A stretch of DNA of 64,000 bases, taken from Paraspadella gotoi (taxonomy: Eukaryota; Chaetognatha). This document shows positions 15,780 to 27,404 of this stretch, piece after piece. The notes beneath the pieces were generated by a model that saw only the letters and a program-made list of their open reading frames with translations, had not been told where the DNA came from and did no database searches. Location of the stretch: contig CM119266.1 in the NCBI GenBank assembly GCA_051294375.1, positions 22,419,114 through 22,483,113 on the forward strand. Reading direction: 5' to 3'. Each line of letters begins with the position of its first letter. Position 1 is the stretch's first letter. Position numbers and translations under genes: made by a program.

Positions 15780-16130
15780 GGGACATGAAGGCACGTTGAT
15801 CACTCATCAACGTTTTGTCACCAACTTGTAGCGATCATGACGTCTTGTCACGTGGGCAATAGACTTATGTGGAGTCCCACACTTCGACACAGGCACTTTC
15901 GATGGATCTTGTGGACAATGACGGGAGGCGATGACAAGATCCTGACACCCTGCCGACAAAAGGGTCTCGCGTCACTCGCGACGGCGCCACCAAAAGGGGC
16001 GCTGGACTGCGGCCTGCGCCGACCTGCGGCGCGAGGGGGAGTTGGACGCAGTCTCCCCAGTAATGGCGCGACGGGTCATAGGACGGAAGATACGCTCCAC
16101 CTGGCGAGGCAGGCTGACTACTAGTTTCTC
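15780..16130. other. GC-rich patch, possible decayed mobile element
   Basis: Unlike its AT-rich surroundings, this patch is GC-rich and open in one frame on each strand (15837-16124 plus, 15865-16209 minus). Neither translation shows a domain I recognise. It may be a worn fragment of a retrotransposon, but that is only a guess from composition and context. Confidence 0.3.
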
Positions 16131-17706
16131 GACAGTATAATTCAATTTTTTTTGGGGGGGGACTCTTTGATCTTTGGTACTGGTAAACGTATCCCCTGAA
16201 TATATTCAACAGACTTTATGCCAGGCAACCGTTTGATTAATACCTGTTAACTCAAAAGGAAAAAAGTGTAATAAAAAAAATTTAAAAGGAAACTTCTTTC
16301 TTTAGCAGAGTACTTTCTTATATTTTTTTATCAGGGTACAGATTCACTTTCGCCGACCGGGGTTTTTGGCGTCTTTTCGAAAAAACCATGAAGATGGAAC
16401 ACATTACATGGTGTTACGGCGCATGACTTTCACACGTATATTTTCGGGTGAATAATAATAATTATAACACACTGTTCCGGAATTGGATCTTTATTCTTTT
16501 TAGTGAATTTTTTATGATTTTTATGATTCCCGCAACTCTATAATTGCATTTTAGTCGGTACGGCTCGGTCCGCCTCCCTCAGATATTGGGGTCGGCACTC
16601 ACATATTCATGGTCAGAACATCGAATTATGATAAAATTATTTTTAAAAAAACCGATGTCCGTTGCCGTACCCTCTCCGTCCCACCCTTAGCAAAAAACAT
16701 CAATTACTCGTGATTGGGATGATGAATTGGAATTAAATTTTTGTGTGTGGGTGATTGAGCTGTATATAGAGATGAAGTTTAGTGGATTATTCCTGCCAGT
16801 GGGAAAAGAGTTTAAAATGGAAAAAACAAAACTTATGTTTATAATATTTTCACTTATTTGAACGCCAATCACTATCATGAGTGGATGAAACAATTGGACT
16901 TGAATTTTTTTTATGTGGGTAAGAAAGTGTGTTGATTAAGCCTGGGAAATCATTTCGAGGAATCGTCTTGAGTGGAAATAGTTTAAATGGAAATAGGCAC
17001 TAATTGATATATGCTGCTTTTTCTTTTTTATATTAATGTAAATGAAAGATGTAATAATTAATAAGTTATTTGAATCAATTAAATATAATTAAAATAATTA
17101 TCAGAATTAAATCAATCAAATAATTATTAATCAAATCAATTATTTTCTATTAATTTAATTATTACAATCAAATCAATTTATTTATTAATTAAATTAATTA
17201 TTTAATCATCAATCAAGTCAATCGTTATATGCGTGTGGGTAGGGAAGTATGTGATTCGAAGGCTGTATATGAAGTTTCCGATGGAATCGTAAAGAGTGGA
17301 AATGGTTTAAGGAAAAAATAAAAAATAATTTCACCTATTTTGAACACCAATTACTCATGAGAGTGGATGGGGCGATTGACTTGAAATTTGTAATTTGGGT
17401 TAGAAAGTGTGTGTGATTAAACCCTGGAAATCAAGTTCGATGGAATCGTTTGATTGGAAAATAAGTTTTAAATGGAAAAAAAAACAAAAACCTGTTTCAC
17501 ATATAATGAATTATGCTGTCTTTTTCCTTTTATATAAATGTAAATGCAGGAATGTATTAATAAATCAAAATAATTAATTAATCAATTAGTCAATTAATCA
17601 ATAATTAATTAATCATCAATCAATCAAAGTAAAGTTGTTATCGAACATATTTCTAATCTGAGGGGGAACACACCATACCAANNNNNNNNNNNNNNNNNNN
17701 NNNNNN

Positions 17707-18125
17707 ACGAGAGAGAGAGGAGAGAAGAGAGAGGAGAGAGAGATGAGAGAGAGGAGAAGAGAGAGAGAGGAGAGAGAGAAAGAGAGAGAAGGAGAGAGGA
17801 CAAAAAAAGTGGGGGGAGGAAATTTATGAAGGCCACATTATTTTGGCGAAGAATAAAAAATTGATCGGGGACAAGTTGAGGGATGATGGGAGGTTGGTGG
17901 GTGGGTGGTGGTGGTGGGGTGTTGGTGTTAGGAGTGACTTAGTAACGGAATTCTTATCCTTCGGAAAGATACGATTTTTGGTCTTCGATTTCAATTTTAT
18001 TTCTTGAGCCGGTAAAAAAAATAGTGAGAGGGGGATGGAGTGGGAAGGAAGCTGATTGAGACAGGGGCGGACCGAGTTATTTTGTTTTTCTTTATTGAAA
18101 AGGTGGCCAATGGGAAAAAAGCTTC
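17707..18125. repeat. Second copy of the ~430 bp duplicated segment
   Basis: It begins directly after a 25-N gap and repeats 6235-6668 with small indels. Beyond about 18125 the sequence is unique. Confidence 0.85.
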
Positions 18126-20060
18126 TGGGGATTGAGTCAAATCGCGGGTCTGTAAAGATTATTATTTTCGAGATATTATTATTCGTTTTTGAAATGTTTA
18201 TTTTTTCTAGGGGGGACGGGCGCGGAGAGGGCGGGGGATTGGAGTTCGAAATTCAGCACCAATAAAACATCGAATCTTAGATTGTCGATCGGAAATTTCA
18301 CAACTTGATCTCACGAAAGAGAAGAACTCGGAATTTCCAAGGCCAATGACGTCGCACAGTCACCTCGATCACAGCTGTCACTTTCTCTCTCTCTCTCTCT
18401 TCGTCTCTCTCTCTCTCTCTCTCTCTCCTCGTCTTCTCTCTCTCTCTCTCTCTTCTCTCGTCTCTCTCTCTCTTTTCGTATACTTTTAACGAAATTACGA
18501 GACTTTTTTTTAATTAACGTCTTTTGACTCTGGTCGACTCTGACGTAGTTGATCGCAAGGGCCGATGGGCCGGGGTGGCAAGGAGGGGGGATTAGGGGCT
18601 GCCTGAAAGGGGCGGGGTGGTATGGGAATATTGCGGGTGCTGGGATGGTGGAGACGGTGAATGAAATGAACTAGAATGAATTGACTGATGATAATGAATG
18701 AATGAAGAATGAATAGTGAATGCTTCAATGTTGGAAAACAATGAAATAATTAATGATTAAATGATTGAATCAATAACTCTATGAATTTACCCATAACTGA
18801 ATCAATAAATATACACGAAAATAAATGAATGTAATAAAATGTGTTCCCATATATTTCTAAAATCCGTCTCAACAAGTTTTCTTTTTCTTTATCATCTTTT
18901 CTTTGACCCACTCTGCGTAGTTCCTTCCTTCCTTCCTTCCTTTTTCGTCCTTTTTATTTTTTCTTTTTTCTCTTCGTCATAATTTCTTTCCTTTTTTTTA
19001 CTCGTTTCTGGTTTTTGCTCTGAAGAAAAAAAGTTTTCGTCTACGGGCGACTCTTCCGACGCCGACCGTCAGAGGCGCTTCGGTCGTGAGAGGCTGTGAG
19101 AGTTTGTCGTTTCTGAAGTCGAAAGAGTTTTTATGGTGTCTTTGACCATCCATGTTCACATAATGCGTTTTCAGTGACTTTAAAACCAACCATAGAGATT
19201 TAGTTAAAGATAACACATAGGATATTTTGATCCATGAGACAGATCATCTTCAGGGAAGTCCCATGTGTGATCTTTACCCAATTCTTAATCTCAGTACATG
19301 TGATGACTTTATCGCCATCCGCGACGTCTGTCCTCGCCGCATTGCGACTCTCCTCGGCGTCATTTTCCCGACACAACGAGGCGCCACTTGTCGCGCGTTG
19401 CGGCGCCTTTTCCGTCGAAAACGAGCGCCACCGGAATTTATGTTTTGACGCCGCTTGTGACGTCGCGTTGGCGTCGACGTCGAGGACGGAAGAGGGCCTT
19501 CCGACTTTTGCCAATTCTTTTTTTTCGCTTCAAATTTTCAACAGAAAAAATATTTTTGGCAAGCATTGACAGATTGCTTTGTTTCGGGAAAACAATATGG
19601 AATTGTTTTCATCCAGTATACCCCTCTTTAGTGGTAACATTTTAACTTTTTCAAAAAATAGATATTATGTTTAAATATTTAAGTAAGACCTTCGCTGAAT
19701 TTGTACACTCTTGCAAATATTTGTTTATAACCCACTATGGCAACAGCTTGTGATTCCCATTGGGATGGGGAATCTCACTGTTGGCTTTGGGGGCTGTGTG
19801 AATATACAGCCACACCACGCTATATATTTAACATATTTATTATTATACAATATACATTTTGTACTGGCCCCCAAAAATGAGGGTAAAAGTGAAAGGGATT
19901 CCGTGGCGGAGGTGGAAAAGCGAGAAAGTTGACAGCCTTTTGTTAGAAAGCTTTTTGCATGAGACAGAAGAATGAAAAAAAAAGAAAAGAAAAAAAACCG
20001 AGAGAGAAAATGGCGTCTTCGAGAAAAGACAGTTTTTGAAGATTAAACTGAGAGAAAAAG

Positions 20061-20066
<6 letters not shown>
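18126..20066. other. Non-coding stretch with a CT array and a CpG-rich patch
   Basis: CT arrays fill about 18378-18472. 18500-18740 is low in complexity (GAATGAATG-type words). 19030-19500 is CpG-rich with repeated GACGTC/GGCGTC words and could be regulatory. Open frames overlap on both strands there, but none shows a protein domain. Confidence 0.5.
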
Positions 20067-20097
<31 letters not shown>

Positions 20098-20246
20098 NNN
20101 NNNNNNNNNNNNNNNNNNNNNNNNNNNNNNNNNNNNNNNNNNNNNNNNNNNNNNNNNNNNNNNNNNNNNNNNNNNNNNNNNNNNNNNNNNNNNNNNNNNN
20201 NNNNNNNNNNNNNNNNNNNNNNNNNNNNNNNNNNNNNNNNNNNNNN

Positions 20247-20279
<33 letters not shown>
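20067..20279. repeat. (CT)n - gap - (GA)n
   Basis: A (CT)n array (20067-20097) runs into an N gap (20098-20246), and a (GA)n array (20247-20279) comes out of it. The opposite strand sense on the two sides means the gap contains a CT-to-GA switch, which would be an inverted repeat able to form a hairpin, or a wrong join. Confidence 0.8.
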
Positions 20280-20285
<6 letters not shown>

Positions 20286-21432
20286 ACTCGTCCGAAAGAG
20301 TGGGGTTTCGGATCCAAAGCTGAGAAAAGTACAACTAGACTTAATAATGGAATTTGCTTTTAAAAAGGACGGAATGCAAAAAGGCTTTTCTCCCCGAGGG
20401 ACAGAGCTGTCCCTCAGTGCCCCAATGGAAAAAATGGTCGAGGAAGTGAAAAGAGGGTTTTATGCTTCAAAAGTCCAAATAAGATACACATCTTCGACAT
20501 AAGTATAATTTAACTTGAAAATCTAAAATTCTTTTCATGCGAACCTTGTTGACTTACACTCCGACTGCACCCTATGATCAACTAAGCCATCGAGACCGAC
20601 GTCTCTACATCCCCAGCACCCCAGCAGCCAGTTTCTCCATCTTCCCTCCGTCTCGCGCGATGGCGTCACAACACGGGCGTGGCGTCACTTTGCGCCGTTC
20701 TGACGTCGGCTGTCAAAGCCTCGTCAGGCGGCGTCAGGCGGCGTCAGGCGGCGCTCTTCTTGTTGCGTCGCCGTCTCTGCCGTTTCGCTGTCGCCGTTGC
20801 TGCATGCGGTCGTTGCAACCGCAGGTTTTCAGCGCGGATGTGCAGCAGCGGTTTCTTGTTTTGTGAAACGGAATAAAAAAGTCGAAAATATTGAAAACTT
20901 TAGTTTAAATTCAAAAAAACATTTAAATCACGGACAAAGAAAAAAANNNNNNNNNNNNNNNNNNNNNNNNNNNNNNNNNNNNNNNNNNNNNNNNNNNNNN
21001 NNNNNNNNNNNNNNNNNNNNNNNNNNNNNNNNNNNNNNNNNNNNNNNNNNNNNNNNNNNNNNNNNNNNNNNNNNNNNNNNNNNNNNNNNNNNNNNNNNNN
21101 NNNNNNNNNNNNNNNNNNNNNNNNNNNNNNNNNNNNNNNNNNNNNNNNNNNNNNNNNNNNNNNNNNNNNNNNNNNNNNNNNNNNNNNNNNNNNNNNNNNN
21201 NNNNNNNNNNNNNNNNNNNNNNNNNNNNNNNNNNNNNNNNNNNNNNNNNNNNNNNNNNNNNNNNNNNNNNNNNNNNNNNNNNNNNNNNNNNNNNNNNNNN
21301 NNNNNNNNNNNNNNNNNNNNNNNNNNNNNNNNTGGAAAGGAATTTTGTGGAAATGGGAAAAAGTAATAGAATTAGAATAGATGAGTGAAAGTGCGAGGTG
21401 CAAAAAAGACAGAGAGAGGAGAAGAGAGGAGA

Positions 21433-21469
<37 letters not shown>

Positions 21470-21577
21470 AGAGATGACCTTTCAAAAAACCGTTCGCAAA
21501 TGTCGACTTCCAACTTTTAGTTTTCCTATTTTTTTCCTGCATATTCGTTTTACGGTTGTTGGCTCGTTCCATCGTTC
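20280..21577. other. Non-coding stretch, CpG patch and large gap
   Basis: A CpG-rich patch (about 20560-20870) includes a 10-bp word, GTCAGGCGGC, three times in tandem at about 20723-20752. An N gap covers 20947-21332, followed by a GA array (21411-21470). No gene is seen. Confidence 0.5.
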
Positions 21578-21720
21578 GTTCATTCATTCATTCATTCATT
21601 CATTCATTCATTCATTCATTCATTCATTCATTCATTCATTCATTTATTCTTTCAATCATTATTTCATTCATTCATTCATTTATTCTTTCAATCATTATTT
21701 CATTCATTCATTATTTCGTC
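21578..21720. repeat. (ATTC)n microsatellite
   Basis: Tetranucleotide array with two interruptions containing ATTTATTCTTTCAATC. It yields the His-Ser-Phe-Ile repeats seen in translation and is not coding. Confidence 0.95.
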
Positions 21721-22911
21721 TCTTCGTTTCTTCGCTCGGCCTTTCCTTACGTTTTCAATTCCCTCATTCATTCATTGATTCATCCTAGAATCTCCATTTA
21801 TTTCCATATTTCATTTTTACCTCCGTTTCTTCTGCTTTTTAATTTCTTTTTTATTTCATCTTTCCTTCCTTCGCTCCTCCTCCTTTTCCTTTTTTTATTG
21901 CTCCTCCTTTTTTCTTTCGTTTCTTTTTCTTTTCCTTTTTCATTTCGATTTTATTATTTCCTCGCTTTCCAAGTTCGCATTCTTTTCCCCGCCACTCAAG
22001 GTCTTATTTTTAGAAATGGGTTTAGTTGGCAGAAAGAGAAATAGAGAGAGAGGAGAGGAGAGAGATGATGATCGAGATGCAAGAGCGAAGCATTGAGAGA
22101 GATGATGGAGAGGAAGTGGCGAGAAAGTGATGGAGAAGAAAGGCCGTGAGATGAGGACTTCGAGAGGACGAGCACGAGAGAGATCGAGACCGAGAGGACG
22201 AGGCAGGAGCCTTCCGTGGATTTCAAAGAAGGATAAAAAAATAGTTTTTTTTTAAAGGTGGAGAAAAAATGCGAATTTATTCACTCTCTCTTATTCTCTC
22301 TCCCTGGTTCTTATCCTTCTTCTTTTTACTTTTCTTTTTCTTATCCATGTTTTTTCTCTCTCTCTTTCTCTCCCGCTCTCTTTCTCCAACTTTCCAGTTT
22401 CCAGTGTCTTTAAGCTCATTTGCATTTTTAAATTAATTGAAATCGAGTGCGAGCGACTGCTACCTGAGGAAGCATCGGGACGTCTTTTTGGATGAGCGCC
22501 TTTCGACCGAAACGCGGGAAGAACCGAATCGAGGAAAAACCAAAAAGAGAAAAACCCGGATGAGAATAAGCAAAAGAATTAAATGAATTTAAAAGTAATT
22601 TAATTTAAATCATCATAAATATGCTTAAGAAAGAGAGTAAACAAATAAATGTTAAAATGTCACCAAAAAAATAAAACTAAAAATCATAAAACGAACTGAA
22701 AAAGCAAATCTGGAAAAAAGTCAAATCTGCAGACGTAGCGAAAGATTATTGCAGATCAAAATGGAATCCTGCAATTGAAGCAAAGAAGTGAAAACATGCG
22801 CGAAATTTGAAATGGAAGCTATAAAGAAAGAGCCAATTATGTTTTGAGTGAACTCAGAAACGAGTTAAAAATATTAAGAACTTCACAAAGGCGCTGGAAG
22901 AGAGAATGGAT

Positions 22912-22952
<41 letters not shown>

Positions 22953-23150
22953 TCATCATTGCCAATCGAATGAGTTATATCTCGATCATATTTGGCGCGA
23001 AAGAAATCCGTAACCTTATCTTTTGGGGCCGAAGTCGGCTTTTGAATAAATCAGCGAGATTCGTTCTCTACTCCATCTTCATCTGCATAACATCGGCCGA
23101 GTATGAAATTTTCTCTCTCACCCCTAGAGTCTCGATCTGGCCGGCACCTA
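21721..23150. other. Non-coding stretch with simple repeats
   Basis: Pyrimidine-rich DNA (21780-21990), GA-rich DNA (22045-22200), AT-rich DNA and a (CT)n array at 22914-22949. No supported gene. Confidence 0.55.
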
Positions 23151-23420
23151 TTCGTCGGCGTCGTCGTCTTTTTCGTAGTCTTCGTTTTCGTCGTTATCCG
23201 TTTCGTCGTCATCACTTTAGTCGCGGTCGTTTTCATCGTTGTCATTCTTGTCCTTATCAGTTTCGTCTTCGTCGTTATCAGTTTCGTCGTTGTCATTTTT
23301 GTCGTCGTCCTTTTCATCATCGTCGTTTTCGTCGTTATCAATTTGGTCGTTGTCTTTACGTCGATATCGTCGTCGTCATCTCCATCGTTTTTGTCATCGT
23401 CGTCATCGTCATAGTCGGTG
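23151..23420. repeat. TCGTC/TTATC-type minisatellite
   Basis: Imperfect repeats of GTCGTCGTT and GTTATCAGTTTCGTC-like words over about 270 bp. On the plus strand they read as Arg/Phe/Tyr-rich or Val/Phe-rich repeats, on the minus strand as Asp/Thr/Lys-rich. All frames are open because the unit length is a multiple of three. Confidence 0.8.
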
Positions 23421-24218
23421 TCAATCGTTGCAACTTTCAAGAAATTGGATGTTGTTTAAAACAGCCACCAGCCCACCAAGGCGTCAAAATCAACGAAATC
23501 GTAAACAGCAACAACAATGTCAACAGCGACAACAGCTCGAACAAAACGACAACAGCGTCAACAAAAACAAAGTCAAACAAAGACGAAAACCTTCTCTCCC
23601 ATTTTCTTTTTTTTTTCGATCGCCCACCTGCGCCTCTGGTGTCACGGGTCACGGTCGGCGCTCCTCGCCCTTCACGCCGTTTCGATCTCGCCCGACGGCG
23701 CCGTCCCTTGCCGCTCCGGCACCGCAAGCCGCGCCGCACCCGCGCCGCAGCCCCCCCTCTCTATCAACCCCCCCTTCTCCTCCAATCCCCCTATCGCTCG
23801 AGCGCCCGGGCGCCCCGGGACGTGACCGGCGCGCGGTTGAAATTTGACCCTGGAAAGTCGATGCTGAATCGCGAATGATGAAAGTTGTGAGAGAGGGGGT
23901 AGATGAGGGGAGGGTGTGATAGAGGATGTGATAGAAAGACGGAGTGATAGCGATATACAGGAAGAAGAAAGGTGATTCCAGCGTTAGTTAGTGAGCAATA
24001 ATCATGCGTTAGTTTCATGTGTGAAATTACATTTTCTCCTTGGAGGGCACTCGTAACGTTTTTTTTTTATTCAACGGAAGGAATAAAAAACGTGTGCCAT
24101 TCCAATAAAAGTACGAGCAAGGTCGAATTCTAGTCAACAATGAGCGAAAAGAATGTCATGAATTTTATTCTTGTTCATTCGAGGCCTGTCGTTTCTAACG
24201 CCCCCCCTTTCATCACAG

Positions 24219-24374
24219 ACCACAGCTCTCGCTACCACCCCAGCCTCGTCCAACCCCTCTTCAATCCCAACACTCTTCTCTCCCAAGGCCTTGCGCATTG
24301 AAGCCTCTCGATGGGCGTGGCATTCCCCGATACTAGAAGAGCCGAGGGAGGGGAAACGAGAATTGTGTAAAAGG
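24219..24374 (+). CDS. Possible isolated coding exon, unknown product
   Basis: A 156-bp open stretch (52 codons) lies between an acceptor (TTTCATCACAG, ending 24218) and a donor (AGG before GTAAGTG, from 24375), phase 0 at both ends. The peptide begins Ser/Thr/Pro-rich and ends charged, with LRIEASRWAWHSPILEEPRE in its second half. No partner exon or family was found, so chance is a real possibility. Confidence 0.2.
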
Positions 24375-25759
24375 GTAAGTGTATTGTGTTTCAAGGCGGG
24401 TAAGCTTACGACGCGGATTGGGGATCGTGAAGTCCGTCTGACGGCAGATGAGTTTCTTTTGGTAAATTTGACTTGTATTTTGTAACGTAAGATCGAGGAT
24501 TGAGACATTTGAGTGTAAAAAGAAAAAGAAAACTCGGATAATCTTTGGTGGGGAGTGTCGAATCTCCAAATCACAAAAACGAAATCGGTGCGCCCTTTGA
24601 AAGAGAAAGCAACAGTGCACTGTTGCAGTGAGAGTTCAAGATCGTTGAGTGGGCGTACAACGTCGATGACCTAAAAATAGATAAATCCCTAGTTTCCCCA
24701 CCGAAGAAAAAAAAAATATGAGAATTTTGGAGAACTAGTATTGAGATTACCGCTGATTTTCGGAGCTGAAAGGCCAAACGTTTGAGGAGTAGCTCAAGCT
24801 TGAAGCGCATAGAGGGAATGGAACAAATAAAAACCTAACGGCTAAAGCTTAGAAATTTGAAATCTTTATATTTATATATAATCCCCAAAAAATCAATAAA
24901 CTTTAAGGTTCAAAGGAAATCATTATTAATATTATCATTATGTAATAGTTGAGCCATATCTGATCTAGATATATGTTTTGTACGTTTTTCCTATCATTCA
25001 AATCGTTTTATCTTTTTATCGTCTTAACTGTCAAATTTTTTATTTCAGAAAAAAAAAAATTCCTATCATTAAAGGACTGAATGGCAAAAAAACAAGGAAA
25101 GCGTGAAGACCATGTAAGAGTTTTCAGTCTTTGAGGTTATAGTATCACGTAGCGTATAACTCGTAAAAGCTTTCAAATTCTTGGGCTAACATGGAAGATC
25201 TCGCAGGGTCTAAATGGTGTAGCTTATATAGCTTATATAGCTTGTAGGAGCTTCTCGGTTCTGAAAAGCGAATGCGAGAAAACAGGATTCCAATTTCTCG
25301 CCATTATAAAATCCCCGGAACATTGGAGGGTGAGGAGAGTTGAAGAGGTAAGGTTTGGGTAAGAAGAATCGAGAATTTGCTGAGGGGGGGACCAACCGCG
25401 GGAGGGGCGGGGGGGGCGAAAGGGGGAGTATCTCTGCATGTTAAGCGAGGTGCCGCGACCTGCGGACGAAGACGACGACGAAGCAAAGAAAGTCGACGAC
25501 GCCGACGACGACGACGACAGCGACGGAGAAGAAGAAAAAAATATTCCTTGGAAATCCCACCAGCTGAAGCGTAAAGATTTAAACATTATTTTGAATTTTA
25601 ACGACCGTCGCTTTTGTGACATGGAGAGAAAAAAAGTAGTTCGACTCGGGACAGAGTAGAAAAAAAAGTTTTCCAGTGGAAACGGGAGAGAGAGGAATAG
25701 ATGAGACTGGAGAGAGCGAGGGAGATAGAGAGAGAGAGAGACGGAGAAAGAAGAGAAGA

Positions 25760-25795
<36 letters not shown>

Positions 25796-26599
25796 ATTTT
25801 AGGGAGGAGGGAGCAAAGCGAGGGGGAACGATTCAAGAATAGAGAGAGACGAGTTCACCCTACGTTGAGAAAGAAGACCTACGAGAAAATATCGGCGGAG
25901 AGATGAGAAGAGATGAGAGAGAGAGAGGAGAAAGAGAGAGAGAGAGAGAGAGAGAGGAGAAAAGAGAGAGAGAGAGAGAGAGCGAGAAGAAGAGAAATGA
26001 GAGAGAGAAAAATAGGTAGTTAAAAATTCAAAACGAGAAGTTTTATAGGTTTTCTTCTTCCGTCGTCGGTCGGAAGACAATGTCCCCGCTCTCGATACCA
26101 ATGGAGTTATAGGGTTGTGATCGTGGGATAGTGGTGGGGTTGTAAGGTGGTGGTGATGGTGGTAAAGAATGATAGATGGTAGGGAGAAATAAAGGGCGGT
26201 GGAGGGAGAGAGAGAGAGAGGGAGAGAGAGAGACCTGACTCACTACTCAGAGTTAAAAAGACAAATTCTAAGCCAAAAAACAACTCAACGTGTTTTTCAA
26301 TTTTTCGAGCGCCAAGATTATCGTCTCGTTTATAACGCAAGTAAACAATTTGTCAGAGATACAAATTTCCTTTAGAGCATTTCTTTTTTGATTTTTTTTT
26401 CGTCTTATACCTTTATTATTTATTTTTTTATTATTTAATATTCAAGTATTCGAAACATAGTAATATATTAAATTAAAAAGTTGTTAACTGAATTTTACTG
26501 TTCAAGTACGCTGCAAGAATATCATTGTTTAAATTACGTTTGCCCTATAATAAACATTTTACAACACTTTACCATGTTCAATATTCGGTCGTGGAAATA

Positions 26600-27010
26600 A
26601 AACTAGAACCACTTTTCCCAACCGGCGAACTGACCCCGCCTTACTTCGACCCTATTTCGCAGGGCGAATCTTTATTCTCAACGAGTGACGAGGAAAGGAG
26701 GGCGTGTCCGTTCGGGGCCGAGAAACGAGGGCGTACACCGGAAGTGGGGCTGCGCGAAAGGGGCGTGACGTTACCGGCAGCACGAGACCACGCAAAGGGG
26801 ACGTCCAAAAGTGGGCGGGGTGGAAACGGGTTCCTGAGACGGAGAGACGTCGTTGGGAGTCGCTGGCGTCGGGGTAAGGTGATGACGGGGGGGGGGTTAA
26901 CGTAAGGAGAAAGCGGCGACGTTCATCGTCGTGAGATTCGAATGCGAAACAACGTTAAAACCGCGCACTTGACCGTACGAGCGGTCGGCAGGACATCACG
27001 TTCGCGTGAA
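26600..27010. promoter_or_regulatory. CpG-rich patch, possible regulatory element
   Basis: About 400 bp rich in CpG and GC-box-like words (GTGGGCGGGG, AAAGGGGCGTGACGT) inside an AT-rich stretch. A 126-codon open frame crosses it but has no recognisable domain. No transcription unit can be attached to it. Confidence 0.3.
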
Positions 27011-27316
27011 TAGCGAGAACATACGTACACGGAGCGAGAAAAGGATCGACTGAAAGAGGAAGAAGCGAAGGAAGAGGAAGATGAGGAAGAAAAGGAGGAA
27101 GAGAACCAAAACGCCCCGGTAAATTATAAGGGTTGATGATTAGGTAAGACTTAGGGATTAGGGTTGGGGATTAGAGTTAGGGATAAGTTTATGAGTTTAA
27201 AAATATATTTAGGTTAAAATTAAATTCTTGGAAAAGCGACCAAAAAAGGGGGAACTCTGGGAAAATAGAGCCGAAAGTTTTGTTTGGAATTTAATCGAAA
27301 GAGTCGAGACAAAAAA

Positions 27317-27318
<2 letters not shown>

Positions 27319-27399
<81 letters not shown>
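27319..27399. repeat. (GA)n microsatellite
   Basis: About 80 bp of almost pure GA dinucleotide. Ser-Leu and Glu-Arg repeats in translations across it are products of the repeat. Confidence 0.95.

Positions 27400-27404
<5 letters not shown>

Larger units (their letters stand above)
6669..17681. other. 11 kb AT-rich island with dispersed repeats, no recognisable gene
   Basis: The block is strongly AT-rich and nearly free of the CT/GA arrays common elsewhere. It contains SINE-like copies (13741-13825, 14440-14640, 14897-15007), terminal pieces of a MITE-like family (near 8686, 15345, 16340), degenerate TTAGGG-like words (8310-8350, 8880-8935, 14698-14730), and GC-richer patches near 9400-9950, 12950-13250 and 15780-16130 that could be decayed mobile elements. 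It is flanked by duplicated sequence and ends at a 25-N gap. It may be a polymorphic insertion, a transposon-rich haplotype or a misjoin. Confidence 0.6.

Noticed and set aside
22844-23878. 344-codon plus-strand frame with Arg/Phe-rich repeats
   Set aside because: It starts in a CT array and runs through the TCGTC minisatellite and a GC-rich patch. No domain is seen, and several frames are open together.
25438-25659. Acidic 73-codon frame (Asp/Glu runs)
   Set aside because: The acidity comes from a GAC repeat. There are no flanking splice sites that join to another exon, and it lies beside GA arrays.
26525-26905. 126-codon frame over a CpG-rich patch
   Set aside because: Half of it is CpG-rich DNA of the regulatory kind, and no family or splice partner is seen.
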